Assembly: GCF_963678635.1 (NCBI RefSeq) | Contig: NC_087071.1 | Coordinates: 33,768,548 to 33,832,547 of the forward strand | DNA: 64,000 nt | DNA from: Symsagittifera roscoffensis | Taxonomy: Eukaryota > Xenacoelomorpha > Acoela > Convolutidae | Reading direction: 5' to 3' | Part shown: positions 20,068 to 31,573 of the stretch, in pieces | How the letters are laid out: every line of letters starts with the position of its first letter | Position numbering within the stretch: position 1 is the first letter of the stretch | Position numbers and translations under genes: made by a program | Notes under the pieces: model-generated | Told to the model about the DNA's origin: nothing | The model's input: only the letters and a program-made list of their open reading frames with translations | The model's database searches: none

Positions 20068-22225
20068 AAACTTTTTTTACTTCAAAATTAACATAGCCTG
20101 AAGTAGTGTTTCAATTTTTCTGCTCTCTTTCTGAGAAACTAGCAACTCGACATCGTTCTTTTTGGGCAGTTAGATCCAAAGATTGATCAAGGAATTTTTT
20201 TGTTGTTGAAATATAGTCTTGGGACCACAAAAATTCGACAATTTTTTGCTCTCAATCGAGCATTCGAGGAAATGCTTTTTTTGCATTTGGATCAATTTCG
20301 GCATCTGATTATTTAAAGATACAAGACCGTGACATATGGTTGTTAAAACTTATTAAAACAATCCCACAGGATAAAAACTTGAAAAAAATGGGCGTAACAG
20401 TTGACCAGTTGATTGAATCTTGATACAAATATTTTTAATTGTTGAAAAATTCTGTTTAAATTATGGTTTAGGTCTTAGCCACAAGTTTTTGTTTGGGACG
20501 AAAATGATTCTGCAGTTCTCCCTTAGAGCGCAAATATGTTTTGATCAAAATTGAAAAAATATATATAATAAAACATTTGAATAAACCGTCTGATTGTTTT
20601 TGAATGTAAACATGTGTTCAAACAACATAGAGTACAATAATAGCTATTTCGCAAAGTTTTCTGAAAAAACCAAAAAGTCGCCTGATGAATACCACCGAAA
20701 AAAATGGCGATTTGTGTGGCTTGAAAATTATTTCAATTGACAGGCATAAGCGGTTAAAATGTTTGAAACGTCTCAACCGCTCTTACTTGAGTCGTATAAC
20801 TGTTTCATTTGCCCTGATTTGCAGCTAATTTTCCGATTTGTAGTTAGAAAAAATATATTTGTCCCAAATATTTTTCAATTGGTGGATTTGGGTGAATATT
20901 TTAACTGATCTTGTTATATTCACGTCAAAAGACAAATTGTGTTTTTCTCGTGAACTATCAGCAGATTATCTGCAGCCGGCCAAATTCGCAGCATTGCTAG
21001 TTTCCTTTGTTCTTTGTTGCTGATAAACAGTCCACGAACAAAAAGCTAAAACACTTTATTGCCCCAAATGCATCATTTTTTGCGGAATACACAAACAACT
21101 AAAAAGTATAAGTGTTAAGTGAAATTGCGTTGAAGTCGAATCCGAAAAAAAAATCGGAATCTGCAAAACCTAAGTGGAATCCGCAAATAATAAACACAAT
21201 TTTAATTTTGATTGCTGATTACTGTAACATTTATAGTCATTTTTAGTTAGAGTCATTCTTAGTTTAAGTCACATTATTCAAAACAAGACGCAACCGGTTG
21301 ATATGCGGTGTAAATTTGAAGATTTCAAGTGAAGGATATTGGAGGAAGTCTATGGAATCTTTGCCAAAATTCAAAAATTGGATGAAGTGAATAATTACAC
21401 ATTGATTTTAAATTTTAAAAATCCAAAGACAAGTCTTAAATCACGTTAAAAGTTTGTAGAAACAATCAAAGAAAAAGAAAAAACAAAATAAGAAGAAAGC
21501 GAGCGACCTTGGACCTTGTTGCTGAATCCGCGTACAATTCACAAGACACACAGTTTGACCTGCTAATGGATGTTCACTTGCAGAACACCGTTGACGCATT
21601 GCACAACTTTCTACCCTAAATTTCAAAAATGATTCTACTTCTTCGGCGCGTTTCCCAAATATTAATCCCAAAAGCAGCTGCTAGGATTTTTTAAGAGTCA
21701 CACCCACAATTTTAGTTAAACTTTAATTTAAAATTTGATGGAGGGTTCCACTGACAAAAGCTAAATTCTTGCTTTTAAATTATCTTTTCTTAGATTTTAA
21801 TTCTAGGTCTAGCTATGAGTTTTTCTCATACAAAATTAATTTAGAGTAATGCATAAAATTGCCGAATCCACGTATGTTTTGCGGATCCCACTTACACTTG
21901 TGGAACCTGGAGCAAATTGTTATTTCCGCTGGTTGTGGAAGCCGTAGCAAAACTAGCCTGAAGACAAAAAATTTTGTTTCACTTATTTGTACATGGAATT
22001 CAAGAAAAATTATTTGTACAAGGAATTCATGGAATTCAAGGAAATACATCATGATTTTATTTAAGTACTTCTCGCTGAAACCCAGTGACCTACAGACTCG
22101 AAATTGTGCGCCTATCCAGTGCAGAGTTTTGCTACGTAATTTACAAGATAATTTGCACTAGGAAAGCGCAACTTTGATGAGTTATGATGAATGGTCAGCC
22201 GACATATCCAAAATATGTTACACAT
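20068..22225. other. Intergenic region with dispersed repeat remnants
   Basis: No gene is supportable. Remnants of the GCGGATTCC repeat occur at 21140-21190, 21523 and 21860-21890. A block near 22100-22140 matches 15500-15545. Otherwise the sequence is AT-rich and featureless. Confidence 0.5.
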
Positions 22226-23692
22226 TTTGATCCAGTCAAGCCCTTCGACATCCGTCAAAATTTTAACTATTTATCTCAAGTAGCAACAAAAAAGTAAAAC
22301 TTTGTTCAGCAATTAGTTTCCTCGAAAACTGTTAAGCGATGTCCTAGAATTGTTACAGACTTTCCGCTCAACCATGGAAATTGAATATACAGAGAAAATT
22401 GGCGGTTTTTTTTCTAAAACGATTTTCAGAAATTTCCGGTCTATGCAATGATTACGCAGACCTTGTCAATCTACTCAAGTGATTTCATTCGAACAACTTA
22501 TCTCAATTTTTTTTGTTCTTTGATGTTTAAATACAACATCATGGGTTTCTTAAGTTGTTCTTTGATGTTTAAATACAACATCATGGGTTTCTTAAGTTTT
22601 ATTCATTTTAAAAAAGCAATAAAATTCATTGCAATTCATTTATAATCGATTAATTTTCAATATAATAAATAAAAACAGTCAAACTATCTTATAATTGATT
22701 TTTTTCTTTTTTGAGATTGATTTTGATCCAGTCAAGCCCTTCGACATCCGTCAAAATTTTAACTATTTATCTCAAGTAGCAACAAAAAAGTAAAACTTTG
22801 TTCAGCAATTAGTTTCCTCGAAAACTGTTAAGCGATGTCCTAGAATTGTTACAGACTTTCCGCTCAACCATGGAAATTGAATATACAGAGAAAATTGGCG
22901 GTTTTTTTTCTAAAACGATTTTCAGAAATTTCCGGTCTATGCAATGATTACGCAGACCTTGTCAATCTACTCAAGTGATTTCATTCGAACAACTTATCTC
23001 AATTTTTTTTGTTCTTTGATGTTTAAATACAACATCATGGGTTTCTTACAGCAAAATCGCTCCAGCTCCTCCATGTTGTGAGCAAAAGCAATAATAAAGT
23101 TGCTCGTGGCGCCAAATTTATATTTTGCGACCCCAAAAATACAATTTGAATGAGTTTTGGTGATATATTGAAATATTGATGATCTTTACAAGCTATCAAA
23201 GTCCATCCAAATCGATTTTAATCAATAATTTTTGACGCGAAAACTGATCCTCCAATTTCAAGATATCAGTTACTATGTTAAAGGTTAGTCATTTTGAGTC
23301 AATATCAAATTTAGTTTAAAGCATAAAAACAGTCAAACTATTTTTAAACGTTGAAAGAAACCATGAATAGTACTTTAAAATTATTTGCGGCAATAACAAA
23401 GAATTTGGGAGTTAAAATTGAGAAAGTTGAAAATTGGTGTTAAGGAACCAAATCATTGAAAGAAGATCACCCGCATGGAAATTTATGCATGAGCATCGGT
23501 TAACTTTGAATTTTGTTAATTGTGTCCATAAACGTGACAAATTTTTGATTATAGTCAATTAAAAACTGGTTTTAAAAAAGCAATAAAATTCATTGCAATT
23601 CATTTATAATCGATTAATTTTCAATATAATAAATAAAAACAGTCAAACTATCTTATAATTGATTTTTTTCTTTTTTGAGATTGATTTTGAAC
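22226..23692 (+). repeat. Nested direct duplications
   Basis: Block X (about 22226-22548) recurs almost identically at 22732-23048, an offset of 506 bp. Block Z (about 22608-22730) recurs at about 23571-23692. Within the first X, a 38-bp unit containing GATGTTTAAATACAACATCA is itself doubled (ending near 22594). The order is X, unit repeat, Z, X', spacer, Z'. This suggests an original X-spacer-Z locus copied once, with loss of the spacer in one copy. The copies are nearly identical, so the event is recent. No coding content was seen. Confidence 0.8.
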
Positions 23693-23834
23693 GCACATAA
23701 ATTTTTCTTACGTTTTAAGCTAATGTTTCTTATTTGCTGTTCAAACTCATTTTTTAAAACCCAATTTGCTTTTTATTACAGCTTTTAGATTACTCAATTT
23801 CTCAAGGTTGTTTCTTTCGACCTCTTTCTTTTAC

Positions 23835-24035
23835 CAACCCCCACTCCTGACCATTTGAACCAACCCCCAGGTAGGGGAGGTCGTTCAGGTCAGGGGGCGG
23901 GTGGTTGGATTGGGGGGATTGTTCAAGTGGAGATGAGGTAGTTTAGATGGGGGTTTGGTTCACGTGGAGGTGCAGGGAAGGGGGAGAGGCTAACGGTGGG
24001 GTGGGGGGCTGGTTGAAAAGGGGCAAAAGGGCAAA
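23835..24035 (+). other. G-rich island upstream of the large retroelement
   Basis: A stretch unusual for this AT-rich window. It contains many runs of three to six G (for example GGGGGCGGGTGG, GGGGGG, GGGGTGGGGGGC), preceded by a C-rich part (CCAACCCCCACTCC) that could pair with it. No gene is seen between 23693 and 24390. Quadruplex or hairpin formation is plausible on either strand. Confidence 0.6.
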
Positions 24036-24393
24036 AGTTAGGAAGAAGATTAACGGAACCGTTTGGCAGTTTGAGAAAGCTTCACTTTCTAGAAATTGAG
24101 GACACCGTACACTCACTTTGCAAAATTTCTGCATTACCCATTTGATAATTGGGTGAAAGTTTTGCACGAAGCGAATCAAAAACAAAGGGGGGAAAAGAAC
24201 CATTCTTTATTGATTTTAGATGAATTTTTTTCATTTTTGAGCTTGATAAAAACAATGGGTTGTAAACAACCTTTTATTCTTTTTTGCTGTGTGAACGCAA
24301 CATGGGAAACAATCTTTTTGATAATAATTTGGACTACAAAAATCCAATTGGTTTGATTTCTTTCCAGTTTTCTGAGATGCGGGAACCCATAGG

Positions 24394-27045
24394 TTGAACC
24401 AAAGTCACCTATGGAACACAAATTGGATACATCGACTCACAGCGTTGATACAAACAACCTTAGACGGCGCAGCCCAAAAATGGTTTTCAGTATTGCCTAT
24501 AGAAATAAAATCAAATTGGAAAAGATTTACACAAGAATTTTCAAAAATGTTTGACTCCGAAAGAAACAAACAACAACAAAGAGTTTTATGTAATGAAATT
24601 CGCAGATTACCAAATGAAACCATCAAACAATTAGCAGTACGTATCAAAACACTAGTTCGAAAAGCATATTCATTAAATACACACGACTATAAAAACACAA
24701 AAATGACAGAAATCTTAATGATGACCTTAACACCTCAATTAAGGAAAATAGCAATAAAAAAGAGAGCATCCCATCCCTCCTCAATTCGAGAGCCCGATTT
24801 AGATTTTCGAAAACTAGTAGACAAACTAGAGCAAGCGGAAATCACAATGAAACTTGAAGAAACAGAAAATCTCAAATTACAATATGTTAACCGAATTGAA
24901 ACAAATACCACAAATATCAACAATATACAGGAATCAGATACAGACCTCGTTGAAAAAATCACTGAAATACTCAATATTTATGAAAAACACCCAAACTTTA
25001 AAGGCAAACCATCTTTCAAAAAATGGTGTAATTATTGCCGACGATACGGACATAGTATTTCTGAATGTAGACAAAAACAACAGGACAATCAAAACAAACC
25101 TCAAAAATATAAAGAACCAAATAAATCATTCTATCAATACATGAAGAAAGATAGAAATCTACCAAACAAAAATGTATACAGCAACAACAGTTCAGGAAAA
25201 CCACTTCCGAACAATACCAATTACACGAGAACTCAATCACCATATAACTCAAGTTATAGAGGAAGATCACCAGAACGAAGATATACACAAAATTTGTCAC
25301 AAAATCATTACAATAGACCAAATAGTCGAAATAACTACTCCAGATCAAATTCGAATACAACACAATTTGTTTCTAGATCTAATTCCCAATCAGGGAATAA
25401 ATACTATCCAAACAATCAGTCACGAAACTCATCATATAATAGAAATAGAAACTACTCCAATAATCGAAATAGAAGTTATTCAAACAACCGAAATCAGAAT
25501 TACCCGAACAATCGATCAAGGAATAACTCATATAACAGATCAAACTATAACAGACCAAACGATAATTATCAAAACAGATCACGAAGCAATTCACAAAATC
25601 GATCTTCAATTTATAATAATCGTTATAGAAATTATTCCCAATCACCACACAGAAATAATAACCATTATAATAATTCTAATAATCGCCACAGAAGTAGTAC
25701 ACCTAAACATCAAAGACATATTAATCACGTACAATCAAATCCAGAAACAACATCAGACCCCCCAGGTATTGATGACACGGTAAATGACAAACTACTACTA
25801 AATCAAATAAACTGTGGAACATCAGATTCAGAAAGTGATACAGAAAACACTATCTCCATCAATATGATAGCAGTCGAAAATGACTACGAACTTATTATAA
25901 ATGAACAACCTTTTTCATCACATATATATGAAAATCAATTAGAACTCCTTCACAATTATTATATTGAACCCATCCATTCCACACAAACGGCACAAGAAAC
26001 TAACGAAATCAACACTACAAATCAATCCAATGAAAATGACAAAACAAAATGCTTGAATACAAATCAAATCTATCAAAATATACAAAAAGAACAACCCAAA
26101 GAAAAAATTTGGACAATACCATTTCTTTTAGAAAGTCCAAGAAACAAAGAATTTCAACCACCAGATCTTGAAATTGATTTTTTAATTGATTCAGAAGCAG
26201 AATCAAACATAATAAACATTCCCACATGGAATGAGATAAAAACATTACACCCAAAACTAACACCTCTTGAAACCTCCAGTAAACTAGCAACAGCACAAGG
26301 ACCAACATTGCTAAACTATGGAAAAATTCAATTATTTCTTCTCCCCACAAGAACAATAGAGCAAAATAAAGTTTTAAATAAACCATTTAAACAAATATTT
26401 CATATCACTGATATTAAACACAATATCATTGGAATACCATTTATCTCTAAATATATACCAACAATCAACATCTTGAATAGTAAAATACTAATCAAAGATA
26501 AATACACAAAAACAAAAGACACATCCCTAACATTTTTTCAAAGATTAAATAAACAACCACCATTCTTTTCAAAATTTTATCCAATATATAACCAACAAAG
26601 AAAACACCTGAAACCACTATCAGGAAACATATATAATTTTTCAATAAAACAAGTTCACCAATATGATAAAAAACAAAATAAACAACAACTCTATATGTCA
26701 GACTTTGAATTCAAACCTATCCATAAGTTTTTCAAAATCACAATTTCATCCATAAAATATTTGAAAAACTCGAATTCAGATATTATTTCGTTACATGTAT
26801 ACAACAATACACCCTATCAAGTAACATTACCTTTAGGACTTTTAGGATATTGCGAAACCAACGCTACGATATCACCAATACACGAAAAAGCATACCGCGT
26901 AAATAATATACTCCAATTATTAGATATTTGTCAATCAACAATTCTTAATGAAGAATTATCCATAAATAATATAATAAGTAATGAAAAAAAATACAGATTA
27001 TTTCACAAAAACCCCATATTTCAAAACTACTTTCAACATAAATAA
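24394..27045 (+). CDS. gag: Gag-protease polyprotein, N-terminally truncated (about 880 aa)
   Basis: The frame is open from 24394 to TAA at 27043 with no initiating ATG in its first part (the nominal start is TTG), so the gag N-terminus is missing. Residues about 1-165 look like a capsid region (AQKWFSVLP onward). A CCHC zinc knuckle, CNYCRRYGHSISEC, lies at about 212-225. Residues about 240-450 are a low-complexity Asn/Ser/Arg/Tyr-rich tract likely to bind RNA. An aspartic protease domain follows: FLIDSEAESNII around 596-607 and NIIGIPFI further on. The catalytic motif D-S/T-G reads D-S-E here (26188-26196; GAA where GGA would give Gly), so the protease of this copy is probably dead. The 3' end overlaps the pol frame by 65 nt. 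Confidence 0.8.
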   Translation: MNQSHLWNTNWIHRLTALIQTTLDGAAQKWFSVLPIEIKSNWKRFTQEFSKMFDSERNKQQQRVLCNEIRRLPNETIKQLAVRIKTLVRKAYSLNTHDYKNTKMTEILMMTLTPQLRKIAIKKRASHPSSIREPDLDFRKLVDKLEQAEITMKLEETENLKLQYVNRIETNTTNINNIQESDTDLVEKITEILNIYEKHPNFKGKPSFKKWCNYCRRYGHSISECRQKQQDNQNKPQKYKEPNKSFYQYMKKDRNLPNKNVYSNNSSGKPLPNNTNYTRTQSPYNSSYRGRSPERRYTQNLSQNHYNRPNSRNNYSRSNSNTTQFVSRSNSQSGNKYYPNNQSRNSSYNRNRNYSNNRNRSYSNNRNQNYPNNRSRNNSYNRSNYNRPNDNYQNRSRSNSQNRSSIYNNRYRNYSQSPHRNNNHYNNSNNRHRSSTPKHQRHINHVQSNPETTSDPPGIDDTVNDKLLLNQINCGTSDSESDTENTISINMIAVENDYELIINEQPFSSHIYENQLELLHNYYIEPIHSTQTAQETNEINTTNQSNENDKTKCLNTNQIYQNIQKEQPKEKIWTIPFLLESPRNKEFQPPDLEIDFLIDSEAESNIINIPTWNEIKTLHPKLTPLETSSKLATAQGPTLLNYGKIQLFLLPTRTIEQNKVLNKPFKQIFHITDIKHNIIGIPFISKYIPTINILNSKILIKDKYTKTKDTSLTFFQRLNKQPPFFSKFYPIYNQQRKHLKPLSGNIYNFSIKQVHQYDKKQNKQQLYMSDFEFKPIHKFFKITISSIKYLKNSNSDIISLHVYNNTPYQVTLPLGLLGYCETNATISPIHEKAYRVNNILQLLDICQSTILNEELSINNIISNEKKYRLFHKNPIFQNYFQHK
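26978..27045 (+). promoter_or_regulatory. gag/pol frame overlap with an A8 run
   Basis: The pol frame opens at 26978 and the gag-pro frame closes at 27045. Going from one to the other needs a +1 (or -2) shift, not the common -1. An A8 run at 26983-26990 (GAAAAAAAATAC) lies in the overlap, and the pol frame has an ATG at 26981. It may be a programmed shift, a reinitiation site, or a simple one-base indel in a homopolymer. Confidence 0.45.
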
Positions 27046-28945
27046 CTATACAGAGAATCAACAGAATTTTTTAACAATGTTTAACTTCCAACATTCACAA
27101 ATAACACAAGACGAATTTGATAAGTTAGCCAAACAGCTAATAAAATATTCATCAGTCTATGCAACACCCAAATTTGATGTTGGCAAAATCAGTTCATCAC
27201 TACACCTCCCATTAAAACCTGACGCAGTTTTCAAAAAACAAAGAGCAAGTAAAGTACCAATTCATTTACACGATAAAGTGAACAGATTACTCGATATCTT
27301 AGAACAATACAAAATTATCTCACCGGTAAACAAAGAAGAACAACCAAAAGGTAACACATTTATCAACCCTGTTATCATCCTAGCAAAAAGAGAATCATTA
27401 AAAATAGTTCTAGACGCTAGATATCTTAATTCACTAATAGACGAATCAAAATGCAATTGGCCTATTGAACCAATACAAGTTATTTTAACAAAAATAAACG
27501 GAAAATACTTTACAACCACAGATATGAATAGTGCATATAATCAAATACCACTAGATGAACAATCGCGACGCTTAACACAATTTGTTATTGGAAATCAGCA
27601 ATATGAATTCAACCGCCTATTCTATGGAATATCAATAGGACCTGCAACATTTTCAGCTTTTATGAGCAAAATTTTTAGACCACTAATACTCAAGAAAAAG
27701 GCAATCACCTATTTAGACGATGTTTTTATGCAATCACAGACAAAAGAAGATATGTTCAATGTTTTAGAACACTATCACAAAATACTTCAGAACGAAAATC
27801 TGAAGGCCGCCCCCGATAAATCACACTTCTTTTTAACACGAGTTAAATTCTTAGGACACAATATAGAAAGAAAAACAATCACTCCATTAAAATCACGCAT
27901 TGATGCTATTCAGAAGCTCCAACCACCAACAAACAAAAAGAAAATCCAAGAATTCCGTGGAATGTTAAATTTTTTAAGCAAATATGTCTATAAAATGCAA
28001 TTATACCTAAGACCATTCTATAATATACTTAGACAACAAAATAATTTTGAATGGAACACAGAACATCAAGCACGATTTGAAGAAATTAAAAAACTCTTAA
28101 CTGAACAAATTTCAAATACAATTCCAGATCCAAATCAACCATTCTATGCAATGTGCGATGCTTCGAATTTTGGCATCGGCGCAGCATTATTACAATCACA
28201 CAATGGTACAAACAAAATGAATCTTATATCAGCAAATTCTCGATTATTCACTCAAGCAGAGCTACGACTCTCAACTCTAATGAGAGAATGTACAGCCATA
28301 AGATATACACTAACAGAATATGAATTTCTGATACTTGGAAAAAAACATCCAACAGTTCTATTCACAGATCACAAACCAATCATTTTTCTCTTTACACAAA
28401 AATCCAATCCAAATCACCGAGTTTATAGATTTCAATTAATTCTAATGAAATTCCCAAACTTACATATAGTTTGGACAGCAGGAAAGAATCTTGCATTACC
28501 AGACACTTTAAGTCGAAATACACCACCTGAATTACTTACACGTAAAACTACAGTTGAAATACCCAAAAATATAAAATTTTACCTTGCAGAAAACGAAACA
28601 TCACCCCGACTAGAATGCAAATATGCAGTAAAAACTGACGTTGAACAATCACAGATAAATAACCTACAACACTTCCCACTTTATTTAGATTGCCAAAATA
28701 ACCACTGCGAAGTTGATCTACTTGGAACATCATTTTTTAAACCAATTCCATATTCACAATGGATAAAAAATAACACCCAACAAAAAAGAGTAAAACAACA
28801 CCCGCATAAAAAAGACCTTTTTCCGTTAATTGAAAAAGAAAATCTAACTGATAAAATAAATTTATCAGGACCACAAACAAACGATTCAAAATACACAATA
28901 AATCAAGTTTTTGACCTCCATGACCCACTTGATACAATTCCTTAA
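26981..28945 (+). CDS. pol: Pol: reverse transcriptase and RNase H (654 aa)
   Basis: RT core from about residue 120. The first catalytic Asp is in FTTTDMNSAYNQ (about 181) and the YLDD box in ITYLDDVFM (244-247). The thumb-like segment FLGHNIERKTITPLKSRI follows. RNase H follows with its acidic residues visible: Asp393 in CDASNFGIGAAL, Glu436 in RECTAIRY, Asp463 in FTDHKPI. All catalytic residues are intact. The frame then runs through the connection towards integrase but stops at TAA (28943-28945). The same frame is open again immediately after it, so this is a nonsense mutation within an originally longer pol. Confidence 0.9.
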   Translation: MKKNTDYFTKTPYFKTTFNINNYTENQQNFLTMFNFQHSQITQDEFDKLAKQLIKYSSVYATPKFDVGKISSSLHLPLKPDAVFKKQRASKVPIHLHDKVNRLLDILEQYKIISPVNKEEQPKGNTFINPVIILAKRESLKIVLDARYLNSLIDESKCNWPIEPIQVILTKINGKYFTTTDMNSAYNQIPLDEQSRRLTQFVIGNQQYEFNRLFYGISIGPATFSAFMSKIFRPLILKKKAITYLDDVFMQSQTKEDMFNVLEHYHKILQNENLKAAPDKSHFFLTRVKFLGHNIERKTITPLKSRIDAIQKLQPPTNKKKIQEFRGMLNFLSKYVYKMQLYLRPFYNILRQQNNFEWNTEHQARFEEIKKLLTEQISNTIPDPNQPFYAMCDASNFGIGAALLQSHNGTNKMNLISANSRLFTQAELRLSTLMRECTAIRYTLTEYEFLILGKKHPTVLFTDHKPIIFLFTQKSNPNHRVYRFQLILMKFPNLHIVWTAGKNLALPDTLSRNTPPELLTRKTTVEIPKNIKFYLAENETSPRLECKYAVKTDVEQSQINNLQHFPLYLDCQNNHCEVDLLGTSFFKPIPYSQWIKNNTQQKRVKQHPHKKDLFPLIEKENLTDKINLSGPQTNDSKYTINQVFDLHDPLDTIP

Positions 28946-30759
28946 TCAAAATTAGAAATTGAAAACATTTTTCTCCCCCCAACAGATAAAATTACAATTA
29001 ATACTTTGAAACAATATCAAAATCTTGACCCAATAATTAGACAACTAAAATCATGGCACAAATATAAAACTAAACCCGTAAAGGCAGATACAACAATTTT
29101 AGGAAATAAAACATTCCTCCGATATTTTCGAAAATTTAATAATACAACAATTAATGAAAACACAGACCTTCTAGAATACCAATTAAATGAATCTGGTAAG
29201 TTCCCTGTCTCCCTTTAAATATGATTCTCATAGCTTTTAATATCTCACATACACAAAACATTAAAGGACACTCTGGATCAGAGAAAACATATTCAAATTT
29301 CATACAAAACTTTTATTTTCCAAATGCACCAATTTGGATAAAAGTACTATGCAATGATTGTATAGTATGTCAGCTAAATAAACCTTATCCAAATCAAAAA
29401 CAAATAGCACAAAAACAAGATTTTAAAGGACAAAGTTTGTACTTTAAGCACCGTATTTCATTTGATACAAAAGGACCAATTTCACCATCATCCGAAGGAA
29501 ACTCCTACATTATGGTAATTGTTGACGCATTTACACAATATGTAGCACTTAACCCAGTACCACATTGTAACGCTTATTACGCTTACACAACACTTTATGA
29601 ACACTGGATAGCCAAATTCGGACTACCAGAAATTCTAGTTACAGACAACGGTACAGAATTCATAAATAATGAAATCATCACACTATGTCATTTATATAAC
29701 ATCAAATACAAACCACGTACATCTCACGCACCTTGGACAAACGGCTTAGTCGAAGGTATGAACCGTTCACTACAAGAATATCTTAGATGTATCATCAATG
29801 GAAATGATACAAGATACACCGAATGGTCAGCAGATGTAAAACTATTTCCCTTAGCATATAACTCACAAATCACGACGACTCTAGGAATGTCACCATATGA
29901 AATGGTTTTTAATCAAAAGCCACGCAAACCATTTATGTTTACAGCAAACTCTCATAAAAATGCACAAAGTCATTGTCAACCGAATAAAGACTCAATTTGT
30001 TATAACCTACCTTTACACACACACGATGAAGATCATTTTCATCACCCACAAATTCTTAAATTAGCCTCCGGTACACACACCGAATGGATTTTAAACAGAG
30101 ATAAAAAACACAATAAAATTTACAAAAAAGTAACAAAAAAGTTGTTACAAAGGCAAAACATTAATGAACAAATAAATTCACGCTTTACACCAGCCTCCGA
30201 TTTAAAAATTGGAACATTTGTTTTAATACCCAATTTTAACACTCAAAAAGGAATTTCTAAAAAATTACAACCCCTTCGTAAAGGACCATACCAAATAATT
30301 GCCAAACCCACTGATGTCACATATAAAATCACCGAATCAGACCAAAAAGAAATTGTTCAACATCGAAACAATCTATTACCTTATTATCCAAAAGAATACG
30401 CACTACGCGAACTAACTCAATTATAATCTTTCACAGGTTTAAAAATTATTCAAAATAACCCACATACGGAAAATAAAACAAAGGAACAACATGATATTCA
30501 CCTCGGAAATCAAAATACAAAATCAACCATCACAAAAAACAATACAAAAAAGCTAGATCAAAATATACCTCAAAAAGAAAGAAAAAATAGAAAAATGACA
30601 GAAAAAATAATACCCCAAGAACAAATCGACAAATCAGAACATAGAGAGTCATCACGACTTAGAAATCAACCACGTAAAAACTATAAAACATTCATCCCAC
30701 AATCTAAAATATTAAAGAAAGTCGAATTTCAAAAACAGCTTTTATTTTATAATTCATAA
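28946..30759 (+). pseudogene. pol: Pol: integrase region, broken by a stop and a frameshift
   Basis: After the TAA at 28943, the RT frame continues to TAA at 29216. A one-base shift near 29205 leads into the frame 29221-30426 (401 codons). That frame has an HHCC zinc finger (His10, His17, Cys47, Cys50) and a DD35E core: Asp82 in ISFDTKGP, Asp142 in VTDNGTEF, Glu178 in LVEGMNR, with exactly 35 residues between the last two. A GPY-type C-terminal module (LRKGPYQII) follows. The frame then meets a TAA at 30424 but is open again in phase to 30759, ending in a basic tail (SRLRNQPRKNYKTF). Integrase catalytic residues are intact but the polyprotein is interrupted three times. Confidence 0.85.
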
Positions 30760-31342
30760 TCTTTGCACCTCTGAAATATTTTGAACTTTCATTTTTCAAA
30801 ATAACATGCTGACAAACAAACACGCAGCGACTCTAGTTCATAAATAGCCAATAGGATTCATCCAATCCGTCACCTTCTCTAACTCTAGCACAAATCAACT
30901 AGACAAACGATATTAATTTCCACGCATATCTATAACTATAACTTTGCGACCTCCAGGTCAAAAATAAGCAAACCACTCCAACTTGACAACTAAAATAAAT
31001 ATCACCATAATATCATAACCCTTCCTTATCTAATAACCCAAAAATCAACAATATTTCCCCAACTCAGACCTCAAATACCCCCCAAAACAAATATGTTAAA
31101 TTAGCCTAAAGTAAAAGAACGACCATTTTAATTAGCCTAAAGTATAAAAATCTCAAAAATACCCCATATCATTTGACAAATAAAAATAAATAAAAAGAAG
31201 ACCTCCCGATCACCATAAAATTTGCCCCCAACAATTTTTCACAAAACTCAACCCACTTGTCAAAAAACCAATAAATAATTCGACCACACTTGAAAATTGC
31301 CTCAAACAACAAAAAATATTCGATCGAGAAGCCATTTCTTAA
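30760..31342 (+). other. Non-coding stretch of the retroelement between pol and the small ORFs
   Basis: About 580 bp with the same A/C-rich plus-strand bias as the surrounding frames but no open frame. The string ATTAGCCTAAAGTA occurs twice (about 31100 and 31134). It could hold a leader, splice acceptor or internal promoter for the downstream frames; none could be identified with confidence. Confidence 0.5.
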
Positions 31343-31573
31343 ATGCTCTTCTCTCGACCAGTCAACATAATTCTTAACATTCTCATAAACTTTTTAACGA
31401 TATTTAAACTTTTAATCTTATTTCTTTTTGATACCTTTGAATCTTTTGTAATAATCCTAATCATTTTTTGCAATATTTTTTTAACTTTCTATTCCATATT
31501 TGAACTATACCTCCAACTTTCGAAAGCTATTGACTATATCCACAGGTACGATTCACAAAACTTATCTAAATGA
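31343..31573 (+). CDS. Small hydrophobic ORF of the retroelement (76 aa)
   Basis: I do not recognise this protein. It starts at a true ATG and is highly hydrophobic over most of its length (for example LINFLTIFKLLILFLF and VIILIIFCNIFLTFY), suggesting two membrane segments. The tail is polar. Its stop overlaps the next start in an ATGA (31570-31573), so translation of the next frame could be coupled to it. It lies between pol and env, where retroviruses and errantiviruses sometimes carry accessory genes. It may be a real accessory protein or part of a larger decayed frame. Confidence 0.45.
   Translation: MLFSRPVNIILNILINFLTIFKLLILFLFDTFESFVIILIIFCNIFLTFYSIFELYLQLSKAIDYIHRYDSQNLSK

Noticed and set aside
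22226-23692. The duplicated blocks as LTRs or a CRISPR-like array
   Set aside because: There is no TG-CA end structure, primer-binding site or regular spacer; simple nested duplication explains them, and the DNA is eukaryotic.
25016-25783. Several long frames in other phases and on the minus strand within gag
   Set aside because: Shadow frames caused by the low-complexity Asn/Ser/Arg tract; the gag frame with its zinc knuckle explains the region.
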